Below, piece by piece: positions 35,505 through 47,211 of a DNA stretch of 64,000 nucleotides. Origin of the DNA: Acheta domesticus (Eukaryota > Arthropoda > Insecta > Orthoptera > Gryllidae); NCBI GenBank assembly GCA_031308135.1, contig JAHLJT010000631.1:190730955-190794954 (forward strand). The letters run 5' to 3'. The position numbers and the translations under genes are program-made. The notes below the pieces were generated by a model that did no database searches, was not told the origin of the DNA, and saw nothing but the letters and a program-made list of their open reading frames with translations. Numbering within the stretch: position 1 is the first letter of the stretch; each line of letters starts with the position of its first letter.

Positions 35505-35650
35505 AGCTGAAAATTTACCCACAATAATTGGGGAAATTCAAAAAAGGTGTAGAAATGAAAAATCCAGCATGAAAACAAATGTTAAGTGCATGCAATTTGG
35601 CATTTCTCACTGCTCAGAGAAATTGTTATGCTGATTTTCACACAACCTGA
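35505..35650 (+). pseudogene. piggyBac transposase, C-terminal Cys-rich fragment
   Basis: The frame reads through KRCRNEKSSMKTNVKCMQ and GISHCSE, then after a one-base shift NCYADFH and a stop. The spacing C-x(n)-KCxxC-like (one Cys replaced by Phe)-xxxC-x(n)-C-x(2)-H fits the cysteine-rich zinc-binding tail of piggyBac transposases. It lies 100 bases after the N-terminal fragment, showing that the central part of the gene was deleted. Confidence 0.7.
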
Positions 35651-35834
35651 ATGTAATTATATTTTTAAATTGTTAGTGTCACAGCACATTACATATTTTT
35701 TTATTCGAATTAATGATTCCAGTATGACAAATAAATAGAGTTTAGGCTATTTGTTATTCTTAAGATTCCTTGAAATCACCTAATAACAAGTTACATGAAT
35801 CCTGTTCCTTATGTTCTTGTATGCAATTAAAACC

Positions 35835-35858
35835 CAATGTCCTTTTAAAAGGACATAA
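35835..35858. repeat. piggyBac internal motif 4
   Basis: CCCAATGTCCTTTTAAAAGGACATAA, containing the perfect 18 bp palindrome TGTCCTTTTAAAAGGACA. Confidence 0.85.
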
Positions 35859-35989
35859 CGCACAGCTCAAAATATTAGAAGTAATTTTTTTCTTATTTTT
35901 TTCGGTATTATTTGGGATTCATTAATTGTAGAAATTAATATATATTTTCAATACTGTGAAAAAAATATTCCTGGGTCTCAGGAGGTCAA

Positions 35990-36724
35990 TAATGTAAGGT
36001 TTGTAACGTGTGAATTTTGCAATTTGTTACGTCTTACCGTACACCTAATGCCCACCTGCCCTCTGCAGCAAGTATTACCAGTTCTTAGGATGTTTTCTTT
36101 CAATATTTTGAGCTTTGTAATAGAACCATTACTTTTCATTGCATTCCAATCTTTAGGAGCATCTTTAATACTCTCGTGGAATGTATTCCTCCGGTCGAAC
36201 TACATCCGTACATTTGAGGTGTATTGCGAGATGTTCCTAGTAGTTATTATCTTATTTGCAAGTGGAGTGTAATTTTTATGTTGAGTAAAATGTATTAAAT
36301 ATTTTCGTATTTGAAACTTTTGATTCAGGAAAAATGTAGCAAAAATTAAATACGTTCAATGAAGATTATTAATTCTTGAAAGCTCATAGCCATGCGTGAA
36401 TGACAAGATCCTGTGCTAAAAGCTGAAGTTTATTCTGCTTTGTAGATGTTAGGAAACACTCGTCTCAAGACGAGGGGATTTTAGAAATAATATTACAAAT
36501 CGTCGTCAAAGGATGGGCGTTTTCCCTCTCGAATATTATTTCATCGCCAAATTTTGCATTCTGAAAACTCTCCCTTCGCCTCCAGAGGAACAGTTTATGT
36601 TTCCGAAGTTTCAGCAATATTGTGCGATTTTCCTTTCTATTTATGCAGAGTGTAGTGATGTAAGCGGAAGAATATTACTTCATCGCAGCAGAAACAGCCG
36701 TTAAATAAATTTCCGTTAGGGAGG
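35990..36724. other. No gene recognised
   Basis: AT-rich. An 82-codon hydrophobic frame (36024-36272) has no recognised product. Confidence 0.5.
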
Positions 36725-37900
36725 ACTCTTCTGTTATGCATTTGCAGAGGGCAAAATGCGTCTACAGCCTGAGTTGGGGAGAGGAAAAGGAGAGAGATGG
36801 AGAAAGAAGGGTGTATGTGATGGGCGGTGTGGGTAGAGGTAGAATGAGAGGAGTGTGCTGTGCGCAGTGTGTGGGCTTAGCTGAAAAATAAGTGAGAGTA
36901 TGCGGAACCGAAGCGATTGGCTTGGCTCTAACTGGGCGGGTGGGGGTGGGGGCAAGGGGGAAGGTGGCTGGGTAGGAAGATGCTAGAGGCTAAGGGTAGG
37001 GGGAACGGAGTAGGCGGGGAGGAACGGGGTTTGACGGGGGAAGGTGCGAGGCCGGGCTGGGGTGAGCGGAAGGAGTTTTGATGGTCCGGAACAAGACGTG
37101 ATGGGTGGCGGTGGGTGGTGATGGCAGGCATTTTGGGGGTCCGGACAGCGAGAAAAGAGGGACAAGGAGATGTTTACGCGATCGACAGAGGTAAACGTGG
37201 TGGGCGAGAGAGGGGAAGGAGATGGGCGAGAGAGGCCAGAGTAGGCGAAATTGGGGCAACTTGGAGGGGACGGGGGGGTGGGCAAGTGGCCGGAGAGAGC
37301 AGATCTGGGTGGGAAATGGTGGGCGAGTCAGCGGAGGTGAAGGGGGGCGACATCAATCTGGGTGGAGGAGCTCATGCAGGACTGGGGATGTCAATGAGGT
37401 GGGCGGGGGCGGGCAGGGTGATTGAAAGTTGACGGGATGGACGGCTTGGGCAGAGATGGAAGAGGTTGAAGGGGCGACCGGGGGTGGCCGGAGCAGGCGA
37501 ACGGGACGGGGGGACGGGAACGGTCGGACCCGCCGCCGACGTCTCGTTCCGGGCCTCGCCCACTGCTTATCGTTCGTGTTGTAATTACAAAGTTGGCAGG
37601 CCTGCTCCACTCAGCAGCAGCAGCAGCGGCAGCAGCTTCGAGACTTCGCTCTTTTATCATCTCTAAAGTTTCTTCGCGCCGGCTGCCGGCGATCGGGAAA
37701 GGCGCCGCTGCGCGCGCGGACGGGTGGAGGGGGGCGGGGCGGGCGGAGCGTGCTCGGGAATTGGACGGGGAAGTCTGCTCGTGGCGTTTTTCGACCCGCG
37801 GAAATCCGATGTTTTCTAGTCGCTTCGGCCCTTTGTGCCGAGAGATTTATGGGGGGAAATTGTCTGAAAGTTGGCGGACGTTTAAAAGGCGCAACGTTCA
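36725..37900. other. Long G-rich block 9
   Basis: The largest GC-rich block. 36725-37500 is strongly G-biased on the plus strand with many GGG runs (for example GGGCGGGTGGGGGTGGGGGC near 36935), passing into a CpG-rich part at 37500-37770. Overlapping frames on both strands are Gly/Arg- or Pro/Ser-rich as expected. No exon is recognised. The G-runs have G-quadruplex potential. Confidence 0.55.
37611..37636. repeat. (CAG)n microsatellite
   Basis: Five CAG units, one CGG, and two more CAG units, inside the GC-rich block. Confidence 0.9.
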
Positions 37901-38659
37901 GGCTTCAGATGATTGTGTGCTCGAGAATGTACGAGTATTTTGGATAAAATACGTATGATTTTGAATATATTTTAGGTCAGAATCGACAATTTTTCACCAT
38001 CGTACCGTGAAATAAGGTTGCAAAATGCTCTGCACTCCAATTGACAACCTTTTCGAAATAATATTTTTAAAGAATTTTTATACATTTTTATACAAAGGAA
38101 ATCACATAGAAAAGTTTGCATGTCATTTATATTATCTTTTAGATTATATCTGCTATAATGCTACATCTAAGTCATGTTCTCCCTGAAAAAACTGCGTAAG
38201 TTGTTAGTTAAGACCAAGATTCCAAAATAACTGCATCTTTTCTTTGCTAACTTGAAATTAAATGAAACCTTGGCAGAAATTTTAATAATGAAATATAAAT
38301 TATTTTAGTACTTGTTTTATTTGCACTAAATTGTACGTTGTGAGGGTTACTGCACGATAGGTAATGGTGCCTGAAAATTGCAAATTTAAGGATTTTACTG
38401 AACAAATTTGCAAGATTCATAGTTTTGATTTGATTTTTTTGATTTATTACTAATTCTGCAATTAAGTTTGAGGACTTGGTGGCAGAATACACTAATTTAA
38501 CATTACATAACTTAACAATTTTACAAAATTTACAGACTTTACAAATTAACGTGAGCATTTAGAGGTGCGAGCTTTCGTAGCACTCCACTTCACCACACAT
38601 CACTTCACCGCACTCTTGATCACTGAGCTGTTATATCTTTCTTATACATTCTTGTTCCT
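37901..38659. other. No host gene; probably includes 3' tail of a retrotransposon
   Basis: AT-rich. 38560-38700 has recurring CACTTCAC/CACTCCAC words; being just downstream of the minus-strand retrotransposon tail, it may be that element's 3' untranslated part. Confidence 0.4.
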
Positions 38660-39350
38660 CTACTTCACGACGCCACTACACTGCACTCCACTATAAGTCA
38701 CTGCACATAAATAATAATAATAATATAAATAAATAATAATTAATAAATAAAATAATAATAATAGTAATATAAAACTTACTTTAACAGAATAGTAAATTAA
38801 TAATATTAAACATATTTGTAATACACATATCAACATCCAGGAAACTAATTTATTTTTAAATTTACTCAGGCTTGGAGGAAAGGGATCAAAGACTGTCGGA
38901 GGCAAACCGTTCCAGTCCCTAATAGTTCGATTCGCGAATGAATATTTACCAACGTCCGTTTTCTAGTGTTCTTGACTGAATTTTGTGCATGTGATCCGCT
39001 CTACCGAAATATGTAGGTTTCCCTAATCGACTTTGAATTTATTTCCACGCTGGAAAGCCTGTGTATGCTTTATACATAGCACAGAGACGCGACTTTAATC
39101 TCCTTATTTCGAGTGACTCCCATACTCCTTTATTCTTTGTAAGTTCTTCCCTGAAAGTAAATTTTGATGATCTATGCTGGAACTTTTCTAGATTCCTTTG
39201 CTGCAAAATTTTGTATGGATCTCAACAAATCGCGCCATATTCTAATATGGGTCGCACTAATGACATAAATGCTAGTTCTTTGGCTCTCACTGTACTCTTT
39301 TTCAGAATCCGCATAACAAAATGCAAAAATCTCCAGGCTTTCCCTACAAC
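38660..39350 (-). pseudogene. Non-LTR retrotransposon, reverse transcriptase C-terminal remnant
   Basis: On the minus strand one frame reads KAWRFLHFVMRILKKSTVRA, then LVRPILEYGA, then a DPY motif, then a charged EKFQHRSSKF, then GVWESLEIRRLKSRLCAMYK. A shifted frame continues KYSFANRTIRDWNGLPPTVF and FPPSLSKFKNKL. This order (LVRPxLEYGxxxWDPY, QxRxxKF, LExRRxxxRL, RxWNxLP, SFKxxL) is the well-known tail of jockey/CR1-type reverse transcriptases. Stops interrupt it (TGA at the expected Trp before DPY, TAA after PAWK), plus at least one frameshift. The 5' end is truncated at about 39350. AAT-rich DNA follows the coding end. Confidence 0.85.
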
Positions 39351-41588
39351 GAAATTTAATTGATTTTCCTATTATTATTGCATTATTGCATTATATATAA
39401 TTTTATTATTGTCAGCTTGTTTTAATTTATCTTTTTTAAATTTTTCCTTTAAGTAAAAAGTTTTTATGACATAACACAGCAGTGCATTCGGGTGATCTCT
39501 GAAACCCGAGTCCTGTTTAATATGGATCAATTCTGCATTTTGTTGCCCTTTCAACTAAGCGTCTATACCGTTCATTGTTTTAAATAAAATTTCTGAGTTA
39601 TTCCAGCAGAGATATGCCGTGTTGCCGCGAAATAGGTCCGCTGCCATTGGTTGTGGCCGCTCAGCTAACCCTATATTCAGGGTCTATCTTCCCCAATCGG
39701 ATCGCACATCCGTTTTGTCAGTATTCGTTGAACTTATCAACACGATCTACATGCGCAAGGCACGTTTGATCTCACATCCGGGGGCGAAGCTTAGTGGCAA
39801 GCTACACTGCGTTTCAAATTCATTCAATTTCTCGGAACTGATGTTGCCCTGCGAAATAGAGAGAAAATGAACGCAGTTTTTGACCGCTTTTAGCTGCGTA
39901 CACACGTAAGTTAGAGTGAGGCTCGACACACAGACAAGTGTAAATGATGAATGAAGTTTGCCCTCTGAAACATTTATTATCTGATAGATATAATCATTTC
40001 TCAGAAAAGTATTTGGAAATATACGTAATTGTAAATTGTAATGAAAAATTAAGAACATTTGTCCTGTTACTTAAATATTTTTGATTTTCGAAGATGAATT
40101 TGTATTTTTTAATTTTCGTATTTACTTTTTGTATATTTATGCTAATTTAATTGTGTGTGCGAATAATTATTTAAAATGTCAAATATAGTTTGTTTAAACA
40201 AACGTATAAACTTAATTATAATGAAACACTAAATCATAATATTTCAATCATCTATCACATCCAAAATACGAAATAAGTTGATAAGAGTCCGGGGGGTTTT
40301 AGGTTACGTAACACCATTTTGCAAAATTTTGATCTTTTTATTGCATGTTTTTGCTCGTTTTGGTGTTTTTATTGCGCGTTTTAGAGAGTTTTAATTTACG
40401 AAAATCCGATCTCTAAGATTTTTTGGAAAGTGTTTTGGTAAACTTCCAGTAGCCGCAATTCAAACTCGTAAACACAAGTTATCATTTACAACAATGATGA
40501 TTTTAATACCTTTATATCAAGATAAATTTTCAGACGTTTTAAAAATGTGAAATTGTAAGTCGCTTCTATTAAACTTACTTTTATTAAAAGGTATTTACCT
40601 TCCAACGTGAGAGGTGTATAATTACGAAACAGAAATAAAACGTGTACTTTACTACTTATGTTCCCTTTGTGCCGGAAAATCCTTGATTCAAACCTTTGTA
40701 GGAAACTACAGGTGCAAATAAACACTCATTTTTGCAAAGAGAAACTAACATAAATAAGAACTCTTTCCCCGTTAATTTGAATGAGGTTTCAAGCCTATTA
40801 CGAAAGAATGTCTCGTTTCACTTACATACGCATATATTATTACTCATTGCTTTTATCTCCTCGTTAACACTGTTCTGCATCCCTTCAGAACCTCCCTCTC
40901 TCCCGCGTTACAACGTACTCTGGTTAGAATATGCGAAAGGGACCGGCGAGAGCAAGAATTTTCGCTTGGAATCTCGAGTGTTTACTATTATTATTCGGCG
41001 GACATTTTGGGGGGAAACGTTGCAAAGCAGCTTGTACGACGTACATGGTGCCTGAGTGGTGACGGAAATTGTTTCCCCTCCCAGGTTTCTCATCTGTCTC
41101 TCTTCAGTCCCCTCTTCCGTAGGCTGGTGTGATGCCCTTGCTGGTAATTGGTAGAGTGAGGATGGGTAAGCGTCATTACGACACGAGAGGGGCCGAAAGC
41201 TACGTAGCAGCAAGTTAAAGAAAAGCGAAAAGGGACTTCGCAAAAGCCTTTCCTTTTATCGTTCATTTTCTAAATTTTTACTGTTTCTGGTAAGATCACG
41301 GTAAATATATTATTGTATAATTTTACTAAACTTTTTGGTCTTAAATGAACAATACAAATATTTTTTTAAATTAAATATTTTACCTATGTAAAATCTTGTA
41401 TGAAGTGTAAGTTCTGTGTTATATATTCAGAATAGTTCGAAATTCTATTTATGAAAATAAAGATAAGATGTATTCGTGTACTAAATAATGTAGTTTAATT
41501 TCATTTGCTAAATTATACAGCTGAGAAATTAAGATATGAGAATCGGTAGAAAGTTTTTATTATTCCTTTTCAACAAAATTATGTCTTA
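39351..41588. other. No gene recognised
   Basis: AT-rich, except for balanced patches at 39600-39880 and 40880-41250. Frames there (for example 39747-40058 minus, 40732-41055 plus, 40908-41243 minus) overlap and are unrecognised. Confidence 0.5.
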
Positions 41589-41636
41589 ATGTCAAAATGA
41601 AATTATGTCAAAATAAAATTATGTCAAAATGAAAAA
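41589..41636. repeat. Short tandem repeat, 16-18 bp unit
   Basis: ATGTCAAAATRAAATT occurs about three times in a row, immediately before the retrotransposon tail. Confidence 0.8.
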
Positions 41637-41940
41637 ATGCCATCCGCATGATTCCTGCAAGCCTGTATTCATTGATCTTGGAATCATACCGTTGCTTTGC
41701 CTATTTATTTTCGAATCTGTGATGTTGGTCAAAACTGACATACTTAACAGTGGTAACATATTTTCATGCAATAATGATATTTATAATTACAACACTCATC
41801 GTAGAAATCACGTTCATAAAGTGTCGGAATCAACAGGTCACTACAAAAAATTCACAAACAATATATATTCGTTACTTTACAGTGCATTGACAGATGACAT
41901 TAAACAATTAAAATCGGTACATAAATTTAAGTTGAAAGTA
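41632..41940 (+). pseudogene. Non-LTR retrotransposon, RT C-terminal tail (5' part)
   Basis: The frame includes SCKPVFIDLGIIPLLCLFIF, then an NYNTHRRN segment, then HYKK and LTDDIKQLKSVHKFKLK. This matches the C-terminal end of jockey-like reverse transcriptases (CKPLFxxLxILxLxxLYIFE...NTRxxxDL...LPxxIKxLxSxxxFKxxL). It is truncated at its 5' side. The helentron-like element begins at about 41941 and splits it. The same frame resumes at 43538 (next entry). Confidence 0.8.
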
Positions 41941-43537
41941 TTTTTACTTTCCCGTATACGTACGTATACACGGAGTGATATACGTAGTATAGGGAAAGTT
42001 ATGTAATGCTGCGCGAAAAAATGGCCAATTTTCGGCGGAAAAAAATTAATTGCCGGGCCGTGAAAACAAATAAGTGGATAAAACCACTTGCTAAATTAAG
42101 AAAAAAAAATTCCCTAACACGTGATGTAGCCAGAAATCCTGTTTTCTAGGTCCTTGATACCGAAAACCTAATTGAAAGGAAAACGTCCGTCCGTCCGTCC
42201 GTCTGTGAACACTGCTAGCGCCTAAACCATACATACGATTTCTTCCAAAATGGATATTCCCCGGTCGATCTATTTCTAGTCAAAGCTTTGAGATTTTCAA
42301 AAAGATTCTTCAAAATTTGGGGGTACTTTATATGAAGCCCCCCGGACATTTTCAAAATTTTCTCAAAAACGGCTCCAATTTTTTCTTTAAATTTCTTGTA
42401 TGAATAGAGGAAAATACACTTTTTAACATGGCATAGGTCCGATCTTCACGTACAGCTCTGAATTTTCGAAAATTGTGAAAGTTCGAATGTTTTTCGGCGT
42501 CTTTCTCCAACTACAAAATTGAAGATAGAGATTTTTTCTTTAAATAAAATTTGTTCTGCATATTGAGTTCTTTCATAAAGGTCATGTAAATGTTTTTCAA
42601 AACTTTGGCAGTTTTCGTGCAATATTGTGTGCAATATGTGCAATTTTAAAAAATCACAAAAACAAGATTTTCTCAAAAGCGGCTCCAAATTTTTTCTTTA
42701 AACTTTTGGTAGGAATAGTGGTAAATATACTCTATCAATGACATAAAAGACATTTTCGTCTATCGGTTCTTTTTTTCAAAAATTACAAAAATGTAAATTT
42801 TTTTACTTGTCTCTCACGTCGTTAATATTTACATTATCTGCGATTTTTTCACATTATTATATTTATGAGTATATATGCTTTAAATAATGTCAAGTAAAGT
42901 TTCTCGAAAACACTACAGTTTTCTGTGAAAAGTAGTTCAAATTTCGGCATTTTCAGAAATGCTCAAACGCCATCTTCTCGTATATGGCCGCAAATTTGTT
43001 CTTGAAACTTTTGTAACGGATAGTGTTAATTACACTCTTTAGTATATCGTAAAGTTTATTTTGAGTTTTTTTTGTTTTTTCAAAAATTGTATAATTGTAA
43101 TTTTTTTGAAAGATCTCTCACATCTTTAATATGCACATTACCAGCAATTTGTAAACATTATTATATTTGTGAGTGTAAGTGCTTCAAATAACTTCAAATA
43201 AAGTATTTTGAAAACTCAAAAATTTTCTGTGAAAATGAGCTTCAAATTTCGCATTTTTAGTAGTGCTAAAATGCAATTTTCTCTTAAACGGCACATAATT
43301 TTTAAAAGAAAATTGCCATTTACGGCTAGGTTTCTGTGTTCTTTAATATTCTAAAATTAATATTTTCGTTCTACCAATAGGAAACCGAAAAATTAAGAAA
43401 ATGACAAAAAAATGTACTTTTGGCGGTGATAGATGGTAGCTGGCAAGAAAGAGTATTTCGCAATTCCGAAGTAGCTAGTGCAAGACCCATAGAAAAACTA
43501 ATACGGGAAAGTCTGTGCCATTCTGTAGCACCACTAG
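41941..43537 (+). mobile_element. Helentron/DINE-like element, copy 3
   Basis: The best-preserved copy. It has 5' ACTTTCCCGTAT (41946-41957), the 16 bp palindrome GTATACGTACGTATAC, an ACGTCCGTCCGTCCGTCCG tract at about 42181, the 3' inverse word ATACGGGAAAGT (43501-43512), the hairpin and CACTAG|TT. Insertion inside a coding sequence whose frame continues past it independently fixes both borders to within the flanking T run and shows no target duplication longer than a few T. It encodes no protein. Confidence 0.85.
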
Positions 43538-43600
43538 TTTCTGCTGATTAACTATTTCTATACAATGAGAGACTATACTAATCATCAAAAGGAAAAATAA
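43538..43600 (+). pseudogene. Non-LTR retrotransposon, RT C-terminal tail (3' part)
   Basis: Directly after the helentron end the frame reads FLLINYFYTMRDY and reaches a stop at about 43600. This is the expected final segment (FLLxNxFYxxxEY) following the FKLK at 41938. The two halves belong to one gene interrupted by the insertion. Confidence 0.75.
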
Positions 43601-43753
43601 TGTGTATTTTTACAAAACAATTACATACAATGAGTTAATTTACATTTACAAATCTGCAGTTCGTTTACCGTTACAAATACCTCGTACTTTTTCTATAACT
43701 CAGGAACAAAAACGTCTAGTTTTTCAAATGTTGCTTATCTCGTGCTTACTTAA

Positions 43754-43757
<4 letters not shown>

Positions 43758-43786
<29 letters not shown>

Positions 43787-43787
43787 T
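43758..43787. repeat. (ATT)n microsatellite
   Basis: About ten TTA/ATT units. It may belong to the 3' A/T-rich tail of the preceding retrotransposon. Confidence 0.9.
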
Positions 43788-43789
43788 TT

Positions 43790-46691
43790 AAAACTTTTGT
43801 TAATCTTTCAACTATTTATAGTTAAAATGTTGGGAAAGGATTCTGGAACTCAAGATAACGTGCGCAGATGATCTTCTCCTCCATAACTCCCATACAGTTT
43901 TTACTGTTTGTTGACTAAATAAACACAAATTTCAAAGGTGTTTTATGTTACAAATACGTAAAAGGTTTTTTGATTGTGCATTTCATTGTATGTGTACATG
44001 TTTGGAGAAAATAATAGTAAAAACTAACAGTCAGGGTCCTTCAGAAAAACACATAAAATATTTGGAGTACAAAATACATTTTAAATTAATCGATATTTGA
44101 ATCTGGTTTACAGCTAATTGAAGAGGATGTAGTAGGTCTTTGGAATATCTTGATTTGATTCCTGCAAAAATATTGACCGATTTACCTGGAGTGTACAAAC
44201 GAGCGGCTGGACAAGATGGAACGGAAGAGTAGAAACGGAGTGTAAGTTTAAAAATCCAAGTTTTTAGAGGTTTTATAGATAATTCTTTTAAAATTTGGAC
44301 GTTTGTTATGTACCATGGAGTTTTTGAAAACTTGTATTAAGAATTTTTTTGCAGTACTTACAGTTTTCGAAGGTTGGTCGGCTGAAGTGAAAGTGGCATT
44401 TTGAGTCTTGTTCCGAAACGAACTTTAAAATATGTTAGAAGGTAAAAATGTAAACAAAATTACGTAGAACAGTGCACGGCTGCTTTAGATACTACGTAAA
44501 ATCCATTAATCTATTAGTTGATTTAATTATTAATACAAATTCTAGTCTGCAATTTAATAATATATAGTTTTTCACTGTATACAAAATTTCACATTGTACA
44601 AAATTATTTTATGTATGATACCTTGGTAACATTTGTTGGATAACAAACTCAGTTTATCAATTCATGGGTATACTGCAGATCTGATCCAATAAATTTAACA
44701 GGTTTTGAGCGAGGAGATACTCCGTTTTTTTCGTCAGAATACTGCTTCTTTTTTACAGACAACTACCACGCTCCTTTTTTCCCCCTTGAATGACATGATA
44801 CGTGATTACACTCTTAGTAAAGGTTGTCCAATATACATCTATATGTTGCCCCCATAGTTGGAGATTTTGCAGACCCTAATACCCGAACTCGTTTTTATTA
44901 TTTCTTATTCTTATTTACTTATTATCTTAAAGCTTCGTACGAGTTACTTCATCGTACACCACACGCTATCGCGCTCACTGCAGTTGTTTATATATGTGTA
45001 TATAAAAAAATGTAAACACCGACACTGACGACCATCTCTGATAAACATGCGACAGATCTCTGTAAAAGTTGGCTCTTCTACCTGTTTTTTCACCTAGAAA
45101 TTTTTTTCATTGTAACTCCAATACATGGCGCTGTAGAACAAAACTAAATATTCACGTGAAATGCAACCTGCAACACACGGTAGCGTTTTGAATCTATATC
45201 GTTAAATAACTCCTAAGCATTCTAGGGTAAAACGAAGCATTCTGGGGTATGAAAACTGAAATTATGAGTCCGAAATCCTCAAAGAAACGTTTTTCAACAT
45301 TTTAATCTACAGGATAAGACCTTCATGAACATTCTATTACATTATACTAGTCCGGCGCTTCTCAATATTACCTCACCTGCTCAGAGACGTGCAGAATCGG
45401 CAACTAAATGTGAATAAGGAGGGCAGAGAAAGACAGAGACAGTGAGAATGAGACGGACAGAGAGAAACGGAGAGACACAGAGAGAGAGGGGGGAGGGAGA
45501 GGCAGAAGGAATGGAATATGGAAGGGGAAAGAGGGACATGAAAGAACAGAACAACGTCTGCCGGGTTCCGCTACTGCTAAGTAATCTCAGATCGGACATT
45601 CTTTACCTAGGAGATTCTCTTGCCTACCATTTACGTATTTTTAAGATGAAATACGTTTGCATACATTTTCAAAAGAGTTGTATTTTCTTACTCTTCAGTT
45701 CTTGCATTAATAATTTTTGCAGGGTGAATTCATAGCAGATATTTAAAATTAAGCGTTGGTTTTTGAGGTTGAGGTGGTTTATGATTGGCCAGGAAATGCC
45801 GTCACGTCACTTAGCGATCTAGACATGCTGGCGGACGTCTTGGTCGTGATTCTGCTCTCTTGGAGTCATCAAGTTTGAGGATGGCCTTCAGGTTTAGAAG
45901 AGATGCAGAAATAGCATTTCCTCCAAACGAAGGTCTCAGTATCCCAATGGAAGGTTGGGAGCCACGCCTAGAACGCAGCGTTTCCGGTCAGCTAAGTCAG
46001 CGAAGACTTTACTCGAAATAAGTGTAACTGATTCTAAAAATCACTGATTCTAATTTATAAAGTCCTCATTATTAAATGGATAGAAGAAGAATATATAACT
46101 TATTCTTACAAGGGTGAGCATCTTTTCCCTTCGGTTTCTTCATTCGGCCTCCTCTTAACCTGTTTCATTTATTTCCTGTCGCGTTGATATCAATATGATT
46201 AAATTATAGCCAAGATTTTTTCGAATATTTTACTTTTCTTAAACCAATCCGTGTGACAGATTTTTAGTAAAGTATAATTATTTAGAAGAGTAGCTCAAAG
46301 CATGTAACTATGGAATTAAGTGAATCCCTTTTAAAACATGTGAGTCGATCACATATTCCGATTAATTTAACACACAGTAATATTATTTTTTAAGTATAAC
46401 GTTACTTCCTTCAACAATCTAAATGCTGTGTTAACTGCAGTCAATCCTTCATGTAATCCATGTTTCCCATTACTGAAGAAATGTTCATTCTTTCTATTCA
46501 GATACGCCTGCGAGATACAAACTTACATAAGTAACTACTTAAGTGAGTCATTTTCATGATATGGATATTCATTCGAATTTGAATAAATAATAGCGCACAC
46601 GACATGATTTACTCATTTAATTAGTTACTTATTTTTATATAATAATGATAATAATAAATTTTATATTATAATATGAAGTAACGCGATGCTG
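43790..46691. other. No gene recognised
   Basis: AT-rich. 45420-45540 is purine-rich (GAGA-type words) and gives overlapping frames on both strands. 45780-45990 is balanced in composition. No product is recognised. Confidence 0.5.
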
Positions 46692-46728
46692 ATTACTTAG
46701 CAGAGTATCAATCTCTCTGCTAAGTAAT
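46692..46728. repeat. 14 bp perfect hairpin
   Basis: ATTACTTAGCAGAG, a 9-base loop, then CTCTGCTAAGTAAT. Confidence 0.85.
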
Positions 46729-46799
46729 TAAAGCGACTACAATACTTTAAGCAATCACTTACTACTTGGGAATGTCCTTATTCCTTAAATGACAACGAA

Positions 46800-47200
46800 T
46801 TCAGCCGGTATTCACGTCGCAAGTAAACAGCACCTGTCGAAGAGCGTGCGCGTCTTCTTTAAGTCTCCGCCAGAAGGCGCGTCGGTCGCTGGGCGGGAAG
46901 GGGGAGTGCTCGGCGAGGGCCAGCGTTGTGCAGCACAGGCGGGCGTCCGTCCGTCCGGCAGGCAGGCACTTTTCATCGTCAGTCCTTTCCATTCGCACCG
47001 TCATTATGCAGAGTGTTAATTTTTCACAGCGGATACGGGCCTGCAGCCTCACTCTTCTCCGCCACGTCCCGCCCCCGCTGCCTTCATCCTGCGAGGCTCC
47101 CTCCCGCCGCCTCGCCGTGCCGCCGCCGGGGTAAAAGCGTCGTCCTGAGAAGAGCAGGAGAGAGAGAGAGAGAGAGAGAGCAAGCGTGAAGCGCTTCTTT
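46800..47200. other. GC-rich block 10
   Basis: CpG-rich block ending in a (GA)n tract. Overlapping frames (46801-47205 minus, 46926-47189 plus) carry no recognisable domain. Confidence 0.5.
47157..47180. repeat. (GA)n microsatellite
   Basis: Twelve GA units. Confidence 0.9.
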
Positions 47201-47211
47201 AGCACCTGAGC

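Larger units (their letters stand above)
34543..35985 (+). mobile_element. Internally deleted piggyBac element
   Basis: The left terminus CCTCCTGAGACCCAG is preceded by TTAA (34539-34542). The right terminus CTGGGTCTCAGGAGG is its exact inverse and is followed by TCAA, a one-base-decayed TTAA. TTAA target sites and CC-starting inverted ends are diagnostic of piggyBac. The 1443 bp interior holds the two ends of a transposase gene (listed separately) but no room for the catalytic core, so it is a deletion derivative that could move only with help from another copy. Confidence 0.85.
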
